Below, one piece after another: positions 17,722 through 25,797 of a DNA stretch of 64,000 bases. Made by a program: the position numbers and the translations under genes. The notes under the pieces were generated by a model. It ran no database searches. It was not told where the DNA came from and was given only the letters and a program-made list of their open reading frames with translations. Origin of the DNA: Rhizobium sp. AQ_MP (lineage in GTDB: Bacteria > Pseudomonadota > Alphaproteobacteria > Rhizobiales > Rhizobiaceae); the NCBI RefSeq assembly GCF_014237835.1, contig NZ_JACJVI010000009.1, positions 124,001 through 188,000 on the forward strand, in the 5' to 3' direction. Within the stretch, counting starts at the first letter, position 1, and each line of letters starts with the position of its first letter.

Positions 17722-18756
17722 ATGCTCAGGTTAGGTTTGATTTTATCTTTTGCACTCTTGGCATCCTGCTCTGACACCGATCCGATGGCCGGGGATGTGA
17801 CCGATAAGGTTCATCCAGAGTCCTATGGAGTTCAGCTTGGCGAGTACAAGCTGATGGACCAAGACAAAAAACTGCATTGGATCAACGAATATGTCGCTGA
17901 CTATAAGCAGGCTGATGAGGCTGAGACGCCAAAGGAAATCAAGCGAATCCAGCAGACGACATCTTGTGCGATTGTTGCCCCGCCAAAGAGTGCACTCGTT
18001 CGGGCTGTCGTTACACATGGCGGGGAGGGTGCATCCAACCTGTTTATGATGTCCAAGTCGGACGTCTCTCACATGGCTCAGAAATTGATCGCGGTGGTCA
18101 AAGGAAACAACAGCCCACAGATCATGCTTTCCAAGACCGAAGGAAGGCTTTATCGGATTGACGTGGTGGTGACAGAGGAAACAGCCCCAGTCCACCTTGT
18201 CCTTGCTTCAAGATCTTCAGTCCTCTGGAACATCCAGAAAGCACCTCGCACCAATATAGTCGGCGTAACGGTCATTTCGGGAACGATGCATGCCGCCATC
18301 GCAAACCTGGATAAGAGGATACCCGTTATAGCTCTTGTTGGGGACGCGGCGAAGAAATGCGGTGCCATTCCTGCTGTCAAGCCCGTCATGGAGTTTCCGG
18401 GGCTGAGGATGCAACTGCATGCGGCGAACAAAGACGAGAAGCTGCAGCAGAGGAATGCAGAATTTAGCCGGTTCGATCGATTTTTTAGAAACGCATTTGG
18501 TGTGACGAGCGCTATGGTTGCCGTCGGCCAGGATGAAATTGTGCACGCTGCAATCGGACCGATACCATCGACGCCGGAATCACGCCTACCCTACAAGGGT
18601 ATTGATGGTGCAACTATTCTTGCCACTGAAGCCGGGCTTATATTTTACGGCAGCGAGTCGGACTACACACTGGCGAGACGTCAGGCTGCTATCAAGCAGG
18701 CATCAATTGTTTCCGGAGTTGATTATAACGCAGTTCTCAGTGAGTTGGGATACTAA
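17722..18756 (+). CDS. putative lipoprotein of unknown function
   Basis: The 344-residue product starts MLRLGLILSFALLASCSDTD, a clean lipoprotein signal with a lipobox (LLASC), so the mature protein should be anchored to a membrane through Cys16. The ATG at 17722 is preceded by GGGAGA at good spacing; an ATG at 17710 is less likely. The rest contains repeated beta/alpha-looking stretches and I recognise no domain. Codon use (many A/T third bases) and base composition are clearly unlike the neighbouring GC-rich genes, suggesting acquisition. It is followed after 17 bases by another unknown membrane protein gene, and both are enclosed by 12-bp inverted repeats. Confidence 0.75.
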   Translation: MLRLGLILSFALLASCSDTDPMAGDVTDKVHPESYGVQLGEYKLMDQDKKLHWINEYVADYKQADEAETPKEIKRIQQTTSCAIVAPPKSALVRAVVTHGGEGASNLFMMSKSDVSHMAQKLIAVVKGNNSPQIMLSKTEGRLYRIDVVVTEETAPVHLVLASRSSVLWNIQKAPRTNIVGVTVISGTMHAAIANLDKRIPVIALVGDAAKKCGAIPAVKPVMEFPGLRMQLHAANKDEKLQQRNAEFSRFDRFFRNAFGVTSAMVAVGQDEIVHAAIGPIPSTPESRLPYKGIDGATILATEAGLIFYGSESDYTLARRQAAIKQASIVSGVDYNAVLSELGY

Positions 18757-18773
18757 ATTGATTCGTTTGAAGT

Positions 18774-19439
18774 ATGTCATCGCCATTTTTTTTGGTTCTG
18801 CTTGGATGCGTACTTCTTCTCACAATGCGAAATACTAGTCTCGGCAGTCTGCGGACATCAGAGTCCCGGGTTTTCGCCAAGGCAGTGAAAGAGCAGTTGG
18901 AGCGGCGTGATGTCCGTCCGCCTGAGCGCGGAAGCACCGCTCCGGATTCCCTGACAGACAGAGCGAAAGAGCTTTTTCTGTCTCATGATCGTCTGGACAT
19001 GCGTCGTGGCCTTGATGTTGTCATAGCCATCAATCACATCGAAAAAGGATCCTCGACTGAATTGCTCAGCCTGGAATGTTCCCTGTTGCGGCAGGCTTTC
19101 GCAGAGGTATGTCTTCCACTCTCGGCTGTGAGCGGGAAGCTATGGCTCAGACTTAGTCTTGCCTTTAAAGAAACTGCCAAAGCGGGCGGAAAGCTCGCGT
19201 CTGAAGAGCGTGCATTCACTGTCGTAGAAGATGAATTCGTCGAGATCTCGGTTGATGGCGAAGCGTCTTGGACTGATTTTCGAGCAAACGTCTATCGTAT
19301 GATCGGATCCATTTGCGAACGCCGTCGTGAAGCTGGACATGCCTGCAGTTTGCTTTCCGGGCGTGTCGAGTTCAGGGCCGCTGGATTACAACGGTTCCAG
19401 GCCTCAGTTCATGTCGTATCTGGGGTTGCCAGATTCTGA
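18774..19439 (+). CDS. hypothetical membrane-anchored protein
   Basis: This 221-residue protein begins with a hydrophobic segment (FFLVLLGCVLLLTM) that would act as a membrane anchor or uncleaved signal, followed by a mostly polar, helix-rich region with no motif I recognise. It lies 17 bases downstream of the lipoprotein gene and probably shares its transcript. GC content and codon choice are lower than those of surrounding genes. Its last four codons and stop contain one copy of the GTTGCCAGATTC repeat. The ATG at 18774 has no strong ribosome site, so the exact start is uncertain. Confidence 0.6.
   Translation: MSSPFFLVLLGCVLLLTMRNTSLGSLRTSESRVFAKAVKEQLERRDVRPPERGSTAPDSLTDRAKELFLSHDRLDMRRGLDVVIAINHIEKGSSTELLSLECSLLRQAFAEVCLPLSAVSGKLWLRLSLAFKETAKAGGKLASEERAFTVVEDEFVEISVDGEASWTDFRANVYRMIGSICERRREAGHACSLLSGRVEFRAAGLQRFQASVHVVSGVARF
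19425..19436. repeat. inner right copy of the 12-bp repeat
   Basis: GTTGCCAGATTC overlaps the final codons of the hypothetical membrane protein, just before its TGA. It is inverted relative to the copy at 17633 and directly repeated 62 bases later at 19487. Confidence 0.55.
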
Positions 19440-19486
19440 CATGAGCAATTTGGTGTTTGGCTCGTGTACATTGCCGCAAGGTGCAC

Positions 19487-19498
19487 GTTGCCAGATTC
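19487..19498. repeat. right 12-bp inverted repeat of the low-GC cassette
   Basis: GTTGCCAGATTC lies in the gap before the DUF1989 gene and is the inverse of the copy at 17633. Together the outer copies bound a segment of about 1.87 kb. Confidence 0.6.
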
Positions 19499-19550
19499 GC
19501 TGTGCTAAGCCAGTGATGTGCCCCGTCCAACTCTTTGCCCGGAGCCTCCC

Positions 19551-20408
19551 ATGTCCCCCTTCAACGCCAACATCCCCGTTCCCGCTGATGCGGCTGCCCG
19601 CCGGGCTGTAAAACCCGTCGTCTGCTATCCGGTCGAGTCGTTGAAAGCACCCGACATGAGCATTCTGGAGCGGGCGCGGGCGACAATGGAGAAGGTCGGC
19701 GAGGTGATCGTGCCGCCGCGCGAGGGCAACACGTTCGAGGTGCCCAAAGGGCACTTCTTCCGCATCGTCAGTGTGGAGGGGCCGCAGGTCGGCGACCTCA
19801 ATCTTTGGAATGCCAATGATCTCTCAGAGCGCTTCTTTTCCGGCAAGACGCGGGCGCTCCATGCCACCCATGTCACGACCGGCAATCGCCTCTGGAGCAA
19901 TCTGCCGTCGCTGCGCCCGATGGCGACGATCAGCCATGATACGCTTGGCTGGTACGGCTTCGACGAGTTCGGCGGCGGGGTGCATGACGTGATCGGCACG
20001 CGTTGCGATCCCTATACCAACCGTCTGCTCTCCGGCGGCGACTATCATCATTGCTGTCATTCGAACCTCTGCCGAGCGCTGTCACGGCACCAGGGCATCG
20101 ACATCAAGGCCGCCGAGCCGCATGTGCATGACGTGCTGAACGTGTTCATGTGCACCGGGTTTACCCGTGACACGCAGCAGTATTTCATGAAGGCAAGCCC
20201 GGTGCGCCCCGGCGACTTCCTGGAGATGTTCGCCGAGATCGATCTGCTCGGCGCTCTCTCGGCCTGCCCGGGCGGGGATTGCAGCGCCAGCCATTCGAGC
20301 GACGTGGCGAAATGCTATCCATTGATGGTGGAGATCTACCGGCCCGACATGGCCTTGCTTGCGGACTGGCCGTTTCCGGAGCGGAACGGGTATCAGTTGC
20401 AGGTGTAA
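19551..20408 (+). CDS. DUF1989 / urea carboxylase-associated family protein
   Basis: The 285-residue protein matches the DUF1989 family, named for members beside urea carboxylase and also distantly linked to glycine-cleavage T-protein folds. Evidence is the beta-rich VPPREGNTFEVPKGHFFRIV opening, the GDLNLWNANDLSERF block, then the cysteine/histidine stretch DYHHCCHSNLCRAL and the late GGDCSASHSSDVAKCYPL, likely metal-binding. Its reaction is not established. The position between puuE and uraD suggests a role in the ureide pathway, possibly handling urea or ureido compounds produced nearby; that is inference. The start at 19551 was chosen as the first ATG giving a family-like N terminus. Confidence 0.8.
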   Translation: MSPFNANIPVPADAAARRAVKPVVCYPVESLKAPDMSILERARATMEKVGEVIVPPREGNTFEVPKGHFFRIVSVEGPQVGDLNLWNANDLSERFFSGKTRALHATHVTTGNRLWSNLPSLRPMATISHDTLGWYGFDEFGGGVHDVIGTRCDPYTNRLLSGGDYHHCCHSNLCRALSRHQGIDIKAAEPHVHDVLNVFMCTGFTRDTQQYFMKASPVRPGDFLEMFAEIDLLGALSACPGGDCSASHSSDVAKCYPLMVEIYRPDMALLADWPFPERNGYQLQV

Positions 20409-20417
20409 GAAAACAAA

Positions 20418-20439
20418 GGGCCCGGCGCTGACCGGGCCC
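20418..20439. terminator. GC-rich hairpin between convergent genes
   Basis: GGGCCCGG and CCGGGCCC form a perfect 8-bp stem with a six-base loop between the DUF1989 stop and the stop of the convergent alcohol dehydrogenase. No T run follows on the plus strand, so it may act as a weak or bidirectional terminator. Confidence 0.5.
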
Positions 20440-20465
20440 CTCGCATTCAGTCAACGCGACCAGCC

Positions 20466-21515
20466 TCAGACCTTGTCGAGGCTCGCGATGTCGATGACGA
20501 AGCGGTAGCGGACATCGCTCTTGATGACGCGCTCATAGGCCTCGTTCACCTGCTGGATATCGATGATCTCGATCTCGGGCGTGATGTTGTGCTTGCCGCA
20601 GAAGTCGAGCATCTCCTGTGTCTCCTTGATCGAGCCGATCGAGGAGCCGGCGAGCGAGCGGCGGCCCATGACCAGCGAGAAGGCATGGACAGGAACCGGG
20701 TTTTCCGGCAGGCCGACCAGAACCAGCGCGCCGTCGATTTTCAACAGGTTCAGATAGGCGTTCCAGTCGATCTCGGTGCCGACCGTGCAGATGATCAGGT
20801 CGAAGGTGCCGGCGAGCTTCTTGAAGGTCTCCTTGTCGGCAGTGGCGTAGTAATCCTTTGCGCCAAAGGCGATGCCGTCGTCCTTCTTCGACAGGCTCTG
20901 GCTGAGAACGGTGATGTCGGCGCCGAGTGCTGCGCCGATTTTCACGCCCATATGGCCAAGGCCGCCCATGCCGACGATGGCCACCTTCTTGCCGGGGCCC
21001 GCCTTCCAGTGCACCAGCGGAGAGTAGAGCGTGATGCCGGCGCAGAGCAGGGGCGCTGCCTTGTCGAGCGGCAGGTTGTCCGGAATGGAGAGCACATAGC
21101 CTTCCTTCACGGTGATGGTGTTCGAATAGCCACCATAGGTGGGCGTCACGCCATCGGCCTCGAAGCCGTTATAGGTCGGCACGACGCCCGGCATATACTG
21201 TTCGAGATCGACATTGCGGGTCTCGCAATGGACGCAGCTGTCGACGAAGCAGCCGACGCCGACGCGGTCGCCGACCTTGAACTGCGTGACCTTCGAGCCG
21301 ACGGCGGTGACGATGCCGGCGATCTCGTGGCCGGGGACCATGGGGAAGGTCGAGTTGCCCCATTCATTGCGGACCTGGTGGATGTCGGAATGGCAGATGC
21401 CGGAAAACTTGATGTCGATCACCACGTCGTCCGCGTTCGGTTCGCGACGCTCGAAGGTGAAGGGAACCAATGGCTTGGAGGCATCCGTTGCGGCATAGCC
21501 TTTGGCAATCGGCAT
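20466..21515 (-). CDS. zinc-dependent NAD(P)-dependent alcohol dehydrogenase (YahK/CAD family)
   Basis: The 349-residue protein is a medium-chain dehydrogenase of the cinnamyl alcohol dehydrogenase group. It has the catalytic zinc region ([16 protein letters not shown], then [12 protein letters not shown]), a cysteine cluster ([19 protein letters not shown]) for zinc, and a Rossmann motif [18 protein letters not shown]. It interconverts aldehydes and alcohols with NADP(H) in the cytoplasm. The start at 21515 follows GGATACCCC and gives the usual length; upstream residues of the longer frame look non-coding. It is separated from both purine neighbours by strand and hairpin, so its link to ureide metabolism is unclear. 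Confidence 0.9.
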   Translation of the reverse strand: MPIAKGYAATDASKPLVPFTFERREPNADDVVIDIKFSGICHSDIHQVRNEWGNSTFPMVPGHEIAGIVTAVGSKVTQFKVGDRVGVGCFVDSCVHCETRNVDLEQYMPGVVPTYNGFEADGVTPTYGGYSNTITVKEGYVLSIPDNLPLDKAAPLLCAGITLYSPLVHWKAGPGKKVAIVGMGGLGHMGVKIGAALGADITVLSQSLSKKDDGIAFGAKDYYATADKETFKKLAGTFDLIICTVGTEIDWNAYLNLLKIDGALVLVGLPENPVPVHAFSLVMGRRSLAGSSIGSIKETQEMLDFCGKHNITPEIEIIDIQQVNEAYERVIKSDVRYRFVIDIASLDKV

Positions 21516-21736
21516 GGGGTATCCTTTCTGGGAAATCGGGGAGTACAGTTCCATAGATAGACTGGCCCATAAGGTCCGCAAGGAGGCATGCCCTCGCGTT
21601 TGGGCGAAAATGATTGTCGCTGCCGGAAACTCGACAAGGCTCCGGGCCTCGGCTAATCCTTGATGCAATCGCTCGCGGCGCAGCTCGCAGGCATCTTCCC
21701 CTGTCTCGCTCCCGTCGGACGAGACCTTGCTTCTAA

Positions 21737-22246
21737 ATGGACAGGCGAATGGACAGAGCGGACTTCGTTCAGCGTTTCGGCGGAGTGTTCGAACATTCGC
21801 CCTTCATTGCCGAGCGTGCTTTCGATGCCGGCATGATCGAGGAGCCGCTCACCGCACTCGATGTGCATGATGCGATGGCGATGATCTTCCGGACCTCGAG
21901 CACCGATGAACGGCTCGGCGTGCTTCGCGCCCATCCGGACCTTGCCGGCAAGCTCGCGATTGCGGGCGAGCTTACCGAAGACAGCAAACGCGAGCAGGCA
22001 GGCGCCGGGCTCGATCGGCTGACGGCTGAGGAGCATGCCCGCTTCACCGAACTCAACACTGATTATGTCGAGAAATTCGGCTTTCCCTTCATCATTGCGG
22101 TGAAGGGACTGTCGAAGGACGACATCCTTTCGGCCTTCGAAACGCGGATATCCAACAGCCGCGATCAGGAATTCGACACCGCCTGCCAGCAGGTGGAAAA
22201 AATCGCCAGGCTGCGCCTTGAAAGCCTGCTTCCGGAGACACACTGA
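21737..22246 (+). CDS. uraD: 2-oxo-4-hydroxy-4-carboxy-5-ureidoimidazoline (OHCU) decarboxylase
   Basis: The 169-residue protein is UraD, which decarboxylates OHCU to (S)-allantoin, the last step of urate oxidation. The family signatures are [16 protein letters not shown] near the N terminus, [15 protein letters not shown] (catalytic His in HPDLAGK) and [19 protein letters not shown]. It precedes alc by one base, so the two form an operon. An ATG at 21749 (MDRADF) is an alternative start. The gene supplies allantoin for PuuE. Confidence 0.93.
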   Translation: MDRRMDRADFVQRFGGVFEHSPFIAERAFDAGMIEEPLTALDVHDAMAMIFRTSSTDERLGVLRAHPDLAGKLAIAGELTEDSKREQAGAGLDRLTAEEHARFTELNTDYVEKFGFPFIIAVKGLSKDDILSAFETRISNSRDQEFDTACQQVEKIARLRLESLLPETH

Positions 22247-22247
22247 C

Positions 22248-23270
22248 ATGCTTGAGACCTCGACCGTCGTCCTGCCGGATTTCGCCGCCGGTGCCGTCAA
22301 TCTTGCATCGGCCCGCCTCGGAGCCGTCGGCATCTACTCGACCGACGAGTTCTTCGCGCCGCTGTCGCGCATGCTGAATGACGACCCGGCGACGTTCGAT
22401 CCGGATCTCTACGACGACAACGGCAAATACATGGATGGCTGGGAAAGCCGTCGCAAGCGTGTGCCGGGCCATGACCATGCGATCATCCGGCTTGCCATGC
22501 CGGGCCGCATCTTCGGCTTCGATGTCGACACGCGCTTCTTTACCGGCAACTACCCGCCCCATTGTTCGATCGAGGCGGCTTTTGTCGAGAGCGGCGATCC
22601 GACGGATGCGACGGTCTGGACTGAGCTGGTGACCAAGTCGCCGCTCGGGGCCTCGGCGCAGCACTTCTTTGCCAATTCCGATACGTCGAAGGTCTGGACA
22701 CATCTGCGCCTGCATATCTATCCGGATGGCGGTGTTGCGCGTCTGCGCGTTTACGGCGCTGCCCATTTCGACTGGTCGAAGGTGGGTGCGACCGAAGAAA
22801 TCGATCTCGCCTATATCTTCCATGGCGCAAAGTCGCTCGCGTGGTCGGATGCGCATTACGGGCATCCCGACAAGATCCTGTCGCCGGGCCGCGGCACCAA
22901 TATGGGTGATGGCTGGGAAACCAAGCGCCGTCGTGGTCCAGGCCATGACTGGGCGATCATCCGGCTCGGCCATCCCGGCGTTATCAACCGGGTGCTGATC
23001 GACACGCATTTCTACAAGGGCAATTATCCTGATACCTGCGAGCTGCTCGGCGCCTATCTGCCGCAGGCCGGCGACACCTTCTCGGAAGAGGAGATCGCAG
23101 CGTCGGAACAGTGGAAGCCGATGCTGACGCGGCAGAAGATGCAGATGGATGCCGAGCACGTCTACGAGGGCGATCAGGTGCAGAAGATCGGACCGGTCAC
23201 GCATGTGCGTATTGCCATGCATCCGGATGGCGGCGTGATGCGCCTGCGTCTCTTCGGCACCAAGGCATGA
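22248..23270 (+). CDS. alc: allantoicase
   Basis: The 340-residue protein is an allantoicase, which hydrolyses allantoate to ureidoglycolate and urea. It shows the typical internal duplication: DDNGKYMDGWESRRKR...DHAIIRLAMPG in the first half and GTNMGDGWETKRRRGPGHDWAIIRLGHPG-like sequence in the second, plus two HPDGG-type endings of the jelly-roll domains (IYPDGGVARLRVYG; MHPDGGVMRLRLFG). It follows uraD almost directly and precedes two hairpins that end the transcript. The start at 22248 lies one base after the uraD stop. Confidence 0.95.
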   Translation: MLETSTVVLPDFAAGAVNLASARLGAVGIYSTDEFFAPLSRMLNDDPATFDPDLYDDNGKYMDGWESRRKRVPGHDHAIIRLAMPGRIFGFDVDTRFFTGNYPPHCSIEAAFVESGDPTDATVWTELVTKSPLGASAQHFFANSDTSKVWTHLRLHIYPDGGVARLRVYGAAHFDWSKVGATEEIDLAYIFHGAKSLAWSDAHYGHPDKILSPGRGTNMGDGWETKRRRGPGHDWAIIRLGHPGVINRVLIDTHFYKGNYPDTCELLGAYLPQAGDTFSEEEIAASEQWKPMLTRQKMQMDAEHVYEGDQVQKIGPVTHVRIAMHPDGGVMRLRLFGTKA

Positions 23271-23326
23271 TTGTTTGTCTTGACGCTATTCCGGCCTGAG
23301 AACTGGAGTAACACTGAAAACGAAAA

Positions 23327-23346
23327 GAGCGGGCATGGGCCCGCTC
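23327..23346 (-). terminator. hairpin, likely minus-strand terminator for the DUF2735 gene
   Basis: GAGCGGGC and GCCCGCTC pair around a four-base loop, and the minus strand then reads TTTTCG. It lies downstream of the DUF2735 gene and convergent with alc. Confidence 0.55.
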
Positions 23347-23356
23347 ATCGCATGTC

Positions 23357-23384
23357 AAGCCGTCCGCGAAGCGGGCGGCTTTCT
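23357..23384 (+). terminator. Rho-independent terminator after alc
   Basis: AAGCCGTCCGC pairs with GCGGGCGGCTT around GAA (one G-U pair) and is followed by TCTT. It is well placed to end the uraD-alc transcript. Confidence 0.6.
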
Positions 23385-23400
23385 TGTGGGGCGCAACCCC

Positions 23401-23580
23401 TTACTGCTTGCGTGCCTGCTCGGCTTCGCGGATCGCCTCTTCATGATACCAGCTCGCCGAGCCGCTTTCATAAATGACGGGCCGCACGGCCTGACGATCG
23501 CGCATCGCCTGCAACCTCGCCGCATCACGCACTGGGAATTCGTAGATCTTCGCCGATTCCCGAACCAAGTTCGTTGTCAT
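23401..23580 (-). CDS. DUF2735 domain-containing small protein
   Basis: This 59-residue protein starts MTTNLVRESAKIYEFPVRDA, the recognisable opening of the DUF2735 family, which in rhizobia lies beside glnII. It is rich in R, A and E and has no signal peptide or membrane helix. A function has not been assigned; nitrogen-linked regulation or modification of glutamine synthetase is only suggested by the conserved position. It is divergent from glnII and shares the upstream region with the NtrC-like sites. The start at 23580 discards an upstream extension that lacks family similarity. Confidence 0.75.
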   Translation of the reverse strand: MTTNLVRESAKIYEFPVRDAARLQAMRDRQAVRPVIYESGSASWYHEEAIREAEQARKQ

Positions 23581-23647
23581 GCTACTGCCTCTCGTTTCCA
23601 CCGAGTGTTGTCTCGATGTTCCATGCTTACCACGTCTGAAACTGAAA

Positions 23648-23664
23648 TGCACACGAAAAGTGCA
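23648..23664. promoter_or_regulatory. NtrC-type binding site
   Basis: TGCACACGAAAAGTGCA is a 17-bp dyad with TGCAC and GTGCA arms seven bases apart, matching the NtrC consensus spacing. It lies between the divergent DUF2735 and glnII genes, about 230 bases upstream of the sigma-54-type promoter. Confidence 0.65.
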
Positions 23665-23667
23665 AAA

Positions 23668-23684
23668 TGCCTATTTTGTGGGCA
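23668..23684. promoter_or_regulatory. second, weaker NtrC-like dyad
   Basis: TGCC and GGCA arms nine bases apart form a degraded 17-bp dyad starting exactly 20 bases after the first. Two turns of helix apart is the arrangement expected for cooperative NtrC dimers, but the match is poor. Confidence 0.35.
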
Positions 23685-23878
23685 GTATTGATGCAGAAAA
23701 AGTGATGAATTTAAAATCATCACAGCGCTTCCGTGATCTCATGTGCGCGAACAACACCGGATACGGCGCTCTGGTTCCACGAGTATGAGCTGAATCTGTT
23801 AAAGAAACGCGTGTGATACCTCGGATTCCGCGGCTCGCCTGCGACAAAATGGCAGGCTTTGGGGCTTCGGCTGCAAAC

Positions 23879-23894
23879 TGGCACGCTTCCTGCT
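23879..23894 (+). promoter_or_regulatory. sigma-54 (RpoN) promoter of glnII
   Basis: TGGCACGCTTCCTGCT matches the -24 GG / -12 GC consensus with correct spacing; only one conserved base (C for T before TGC) differs. Transcription would begin near 23905, about 70 bases before the glnII start. Confidence 0.75.
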
Positions 23895-23975
23895 TTTTCT
23901 AATCCGACTCCCGGGCGAACCGGAGAATCACCCCTCTGTTGCGCATGAATGGCGCGAGACTGAAGAGAGAGCACC

Positions 23976-25016
23976 ATGACCAAGTTTAAGCTCGAGTATA
24001 TCTGGCTCGATGGCTACAAGCCGGTAGCGAACCTGCGTGGCAAGACGCAGATCAAGGAATTCGACAGCTTCCCGACCCTGGAACAGCTGCCGCTCTGGGG
24101 CTTTGACGGCTCCTCGACGATGCAGGCCGAAGGCCACTCGTCGGATTGCGTGCTGAAGCCGGTCGCCATCTATCCCGACCCGGCCCGCACGAACGGCGCT
24201 CTCGTCATGTGCGAAGTCATGATGCCGGACGGCGTCACCCCGCATCCGTCGAACAGCCGCGCCACGATCCTCGACGACGAAGGCGCCTGGTTCGGCTTCG
24301 AACAGGAATACTTCTTCTACGAAAACGGTCGTCCGCTCGGCTTCCCGGAGCAGGGCTACCCGGCGCCGCAGGGCCCGTACTACACCGGCGTCGGCTACAA
24401 GAATGTCGGTTCGATCGCGCGTGAAATCGTCGAAGAGCATCTCGACCTCTGCCTCGAAGCCGGCATCAACCACGAAGGCATCAATGCCGAAGTGGCCAAG
24501 GGCCAGTGGGAATTCCAGGTGTTCGGCAAGGGCTCCAAGAAGGCCGCCGACCAGATCTGGATCGCACGCTACCTGCTGCTCCGCCTCTGCGAAAAGTACG
24601 GCATCGACGTCGAATTCCACTGCAAGCCGCTCGGCGATACCGACTGGAACGGTTCGGGCATGCATTGCAACTTCTCGACCACCTTCATGCGCGAAGTGGG
24701 CGGCAAGGAATACTTCGAAGCCCTCATGGCAGCCTTCGCGAAGAACTGGAAGGAGCATATCGACGTCTACGGTCCGGACAACCATCTGCGCCTGACCGGC
24801 AAACACGAGACGGCTCCGTGGAACAAGTTCTCCTACGGCGTTGCCGACCGTGGCGCCTCGATCCGCGTTCCGCACTCCTTCGTCAACAACGGCTACAAGG
24901 GTTACCTGGAAGATCGCCGCCCGAACTCCCAGGGCTGCCCCTACCAGATCGCTTCGATCGTTCTGAAGACGATTTCGGAAGTGCCGACGGCCGATTACGC
25001 CAAGAACGCCGCCTGA
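23976..25016 (+). CDS. glnII: glutamine synthetase type II (eukaryotic-type)
   Basis: The 346-residue protein is a GSII enzyme, which makes glutamine from glutamate, ammonia and ATP in the cytoplasm. Its length and motifs fit GSII rather than the longer GSI: WGFDGSSTMQAEGHSSD, WFGFEQEYFFYENGRP, the GAEVAKGQ-like NAEVAKGQWEFQVFG, and the ATP/metal segment HETAPWNKFSYGVADRGASIRVP. It is preceded by a GAGAGAG ribosome site and a sigma-54-type promoter, so it should be induced under nitrogen limitation via NtrC. It ends at a strong terminator. It is not subject to adenylylation as GSI is. Confidence 0.96.
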   Translation: MTKFKLEYIWLDGYKPVANLRGKTQIKEFDSFPTLEQLPLWGFDGSSTMQAEGHSSDCVLKPVAIYPDPARTNGALVMCEVMMPDGVTPHPSNSRATILDDEGAWFGFEQEYFFYENGRPLGFPEQGYPAPQGPYYTGVGYKNVGSIAREIVEEHLDLCLEAGINHEGINAEVAKGQWEFQVFGKGSKKAADQIWIARYLLLRLCEKYGIDVEFHCKPLGDTDWNGSGMHCNFSTTFMREVGGKEYFEALMAAFAKNWKEHIDVYGPDNHLRLTGKHETAPWNKFSYGVADRGASIRVPHSFVNNGYKGYLEDRRPNSQGCPYQIASIVLKTISEVPTADYAKNAA

Positions 25017-25040
25017 TTTCAGGCTAGGGTTCAACGATTG

Positions 25041-25070
25041 CAGCGCCGGTGGGAACACCGGCGCTGTTTT
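25041..25070 (+). terminator. Rho-independent terminator after glnII
   Basis: CAGCGCCGGTG pairs perfectly with CACCGGCGCTG around a GGAA loop and is followed by TTTT. It closes glnII transcription before the toxin-antitoxin pair. Confidence 0.85.
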
Positions 25071-25144
25071 CGTTTGAGGGGGCTCGCTCCGGCGCTTTCT
25101 CGCGCCTCGCGTTTGTTCTATGATTGCGACCGAGGAGATGCGGC

Positions 25145-25435
25145 ATGCGACCGTCCGAAGTGCTGGAGAAGAACAGGCAGGCCATTCGCGAAGTGACCGC
25201 ACGTCACAAGGCGACGAACCCTCGTGTCTTTGGCTCTGTCGCGCGCGGCGAGGATGGGCCGGACAGTGATCTGGACATACTCGTCGATGGACTTCCAGGC
25301 ATGACGCTCTTCGATCTCGGTGGGTTGCAGGCGGAGATGGAGACCCTCCTGCCTTGCCGGGTGGATGTCGTAACGTCAGGCGGCTTGAAAGAGCGCATGC
25401 GTGATCGGATTTTGTCCGAGGCTAGGGCCATATGA
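25145..25435 (+). CDS. mntA: MntA-type minimal nucleotidyltransferase antitoxin
   Basis: The 96-residue protein carries the minimal nucleotidyltransferase motif GS-x10-D-x-D exactly: G30-S31 with D42 and D44 (GSVARGEDGPDSDLD). In type VII toxin-antitoxin systems, MntA transfers AMP from ATP to a tyrosine of the HEPN toxin HepT and so silences it. It overlaps the HepT-like gene by four bases (ATGA), the usual arrangement of the pair. The start at 25145 is preceded by GGAG; a longer start at 25124 is less likely. It is the first gene of a run continuing into allA and uraH. Confidence 0.85.
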   Translation: MRPSEVLEKNRQAIREVTARHKATNPRVFGSVARGEDGPDSDLDILVDGLPGMTLFDLGGLQAEMETLLPCRVDVVTSGGLKERMRDRILSEARAI

Positions 25436-25797
25436 CCCCGGCGGAGCGCCTCCTCGACAATCTGATCGACATGAAAGATGCGGCAATTGAGGCCATTGGC
25501 TTCCTCGATGGCATCGGCTTCGAGGAGTTCCAGTCCGACCTGTTGCGCCAGCGCGCCGTGGCCATGACTTTTGTGCTGATCGCGACCGCTGCAGCGCGCA
25601 TCCAGGCGCTGTTTCCAGACATTGGCTCTGAGCAACCGGAGATTCCCTGGGCCAAAATGCGCGGTTTGCGCAATCTTGTTGTCCATCAATACGACCGGCT
25701 CGACTGGCGTATCATCTGGGATACGGTGCAGGTTGATCTTCCAAAGCTCATCCGGCAGATCGACCAGCTTCGCCATCCGCATATCCAGGGAGAATGA
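25432..25797 (+). CDS. hepT: HepT-like HEPN-domain toxin ribonuclease (DUF86)
   Basis: The 121-residue helical protein has the HEPN/DUF86 signature R-x4-H-x-Y: R80, H85 and Y87 in RNLVVHQYD. R and H form the ribonuclease site, and the tyrosine is the residue AMPylated by MntA in the studied pairs. All three residues are intact, so the toxin looks active. It overlaps MntA by four bases and allA by four bases (ATGA in both cases), tying a toxin-antitoxin pair to a purine gene. Cellular targets are probably tRNA or mRNA, from family knowledge. Confidence 0.85.
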   Translation: MTPAERLLDNLIDMKDAAIEAIGFLDGIGFEEFQSDLLRQRAVAMTFVLIATAAARIQALFPDIGSEQPEIPWAKMRGLRNLVVHQYDRLDWRIIWDTVQVDLPKLIRQIDQLRHPHIQGE

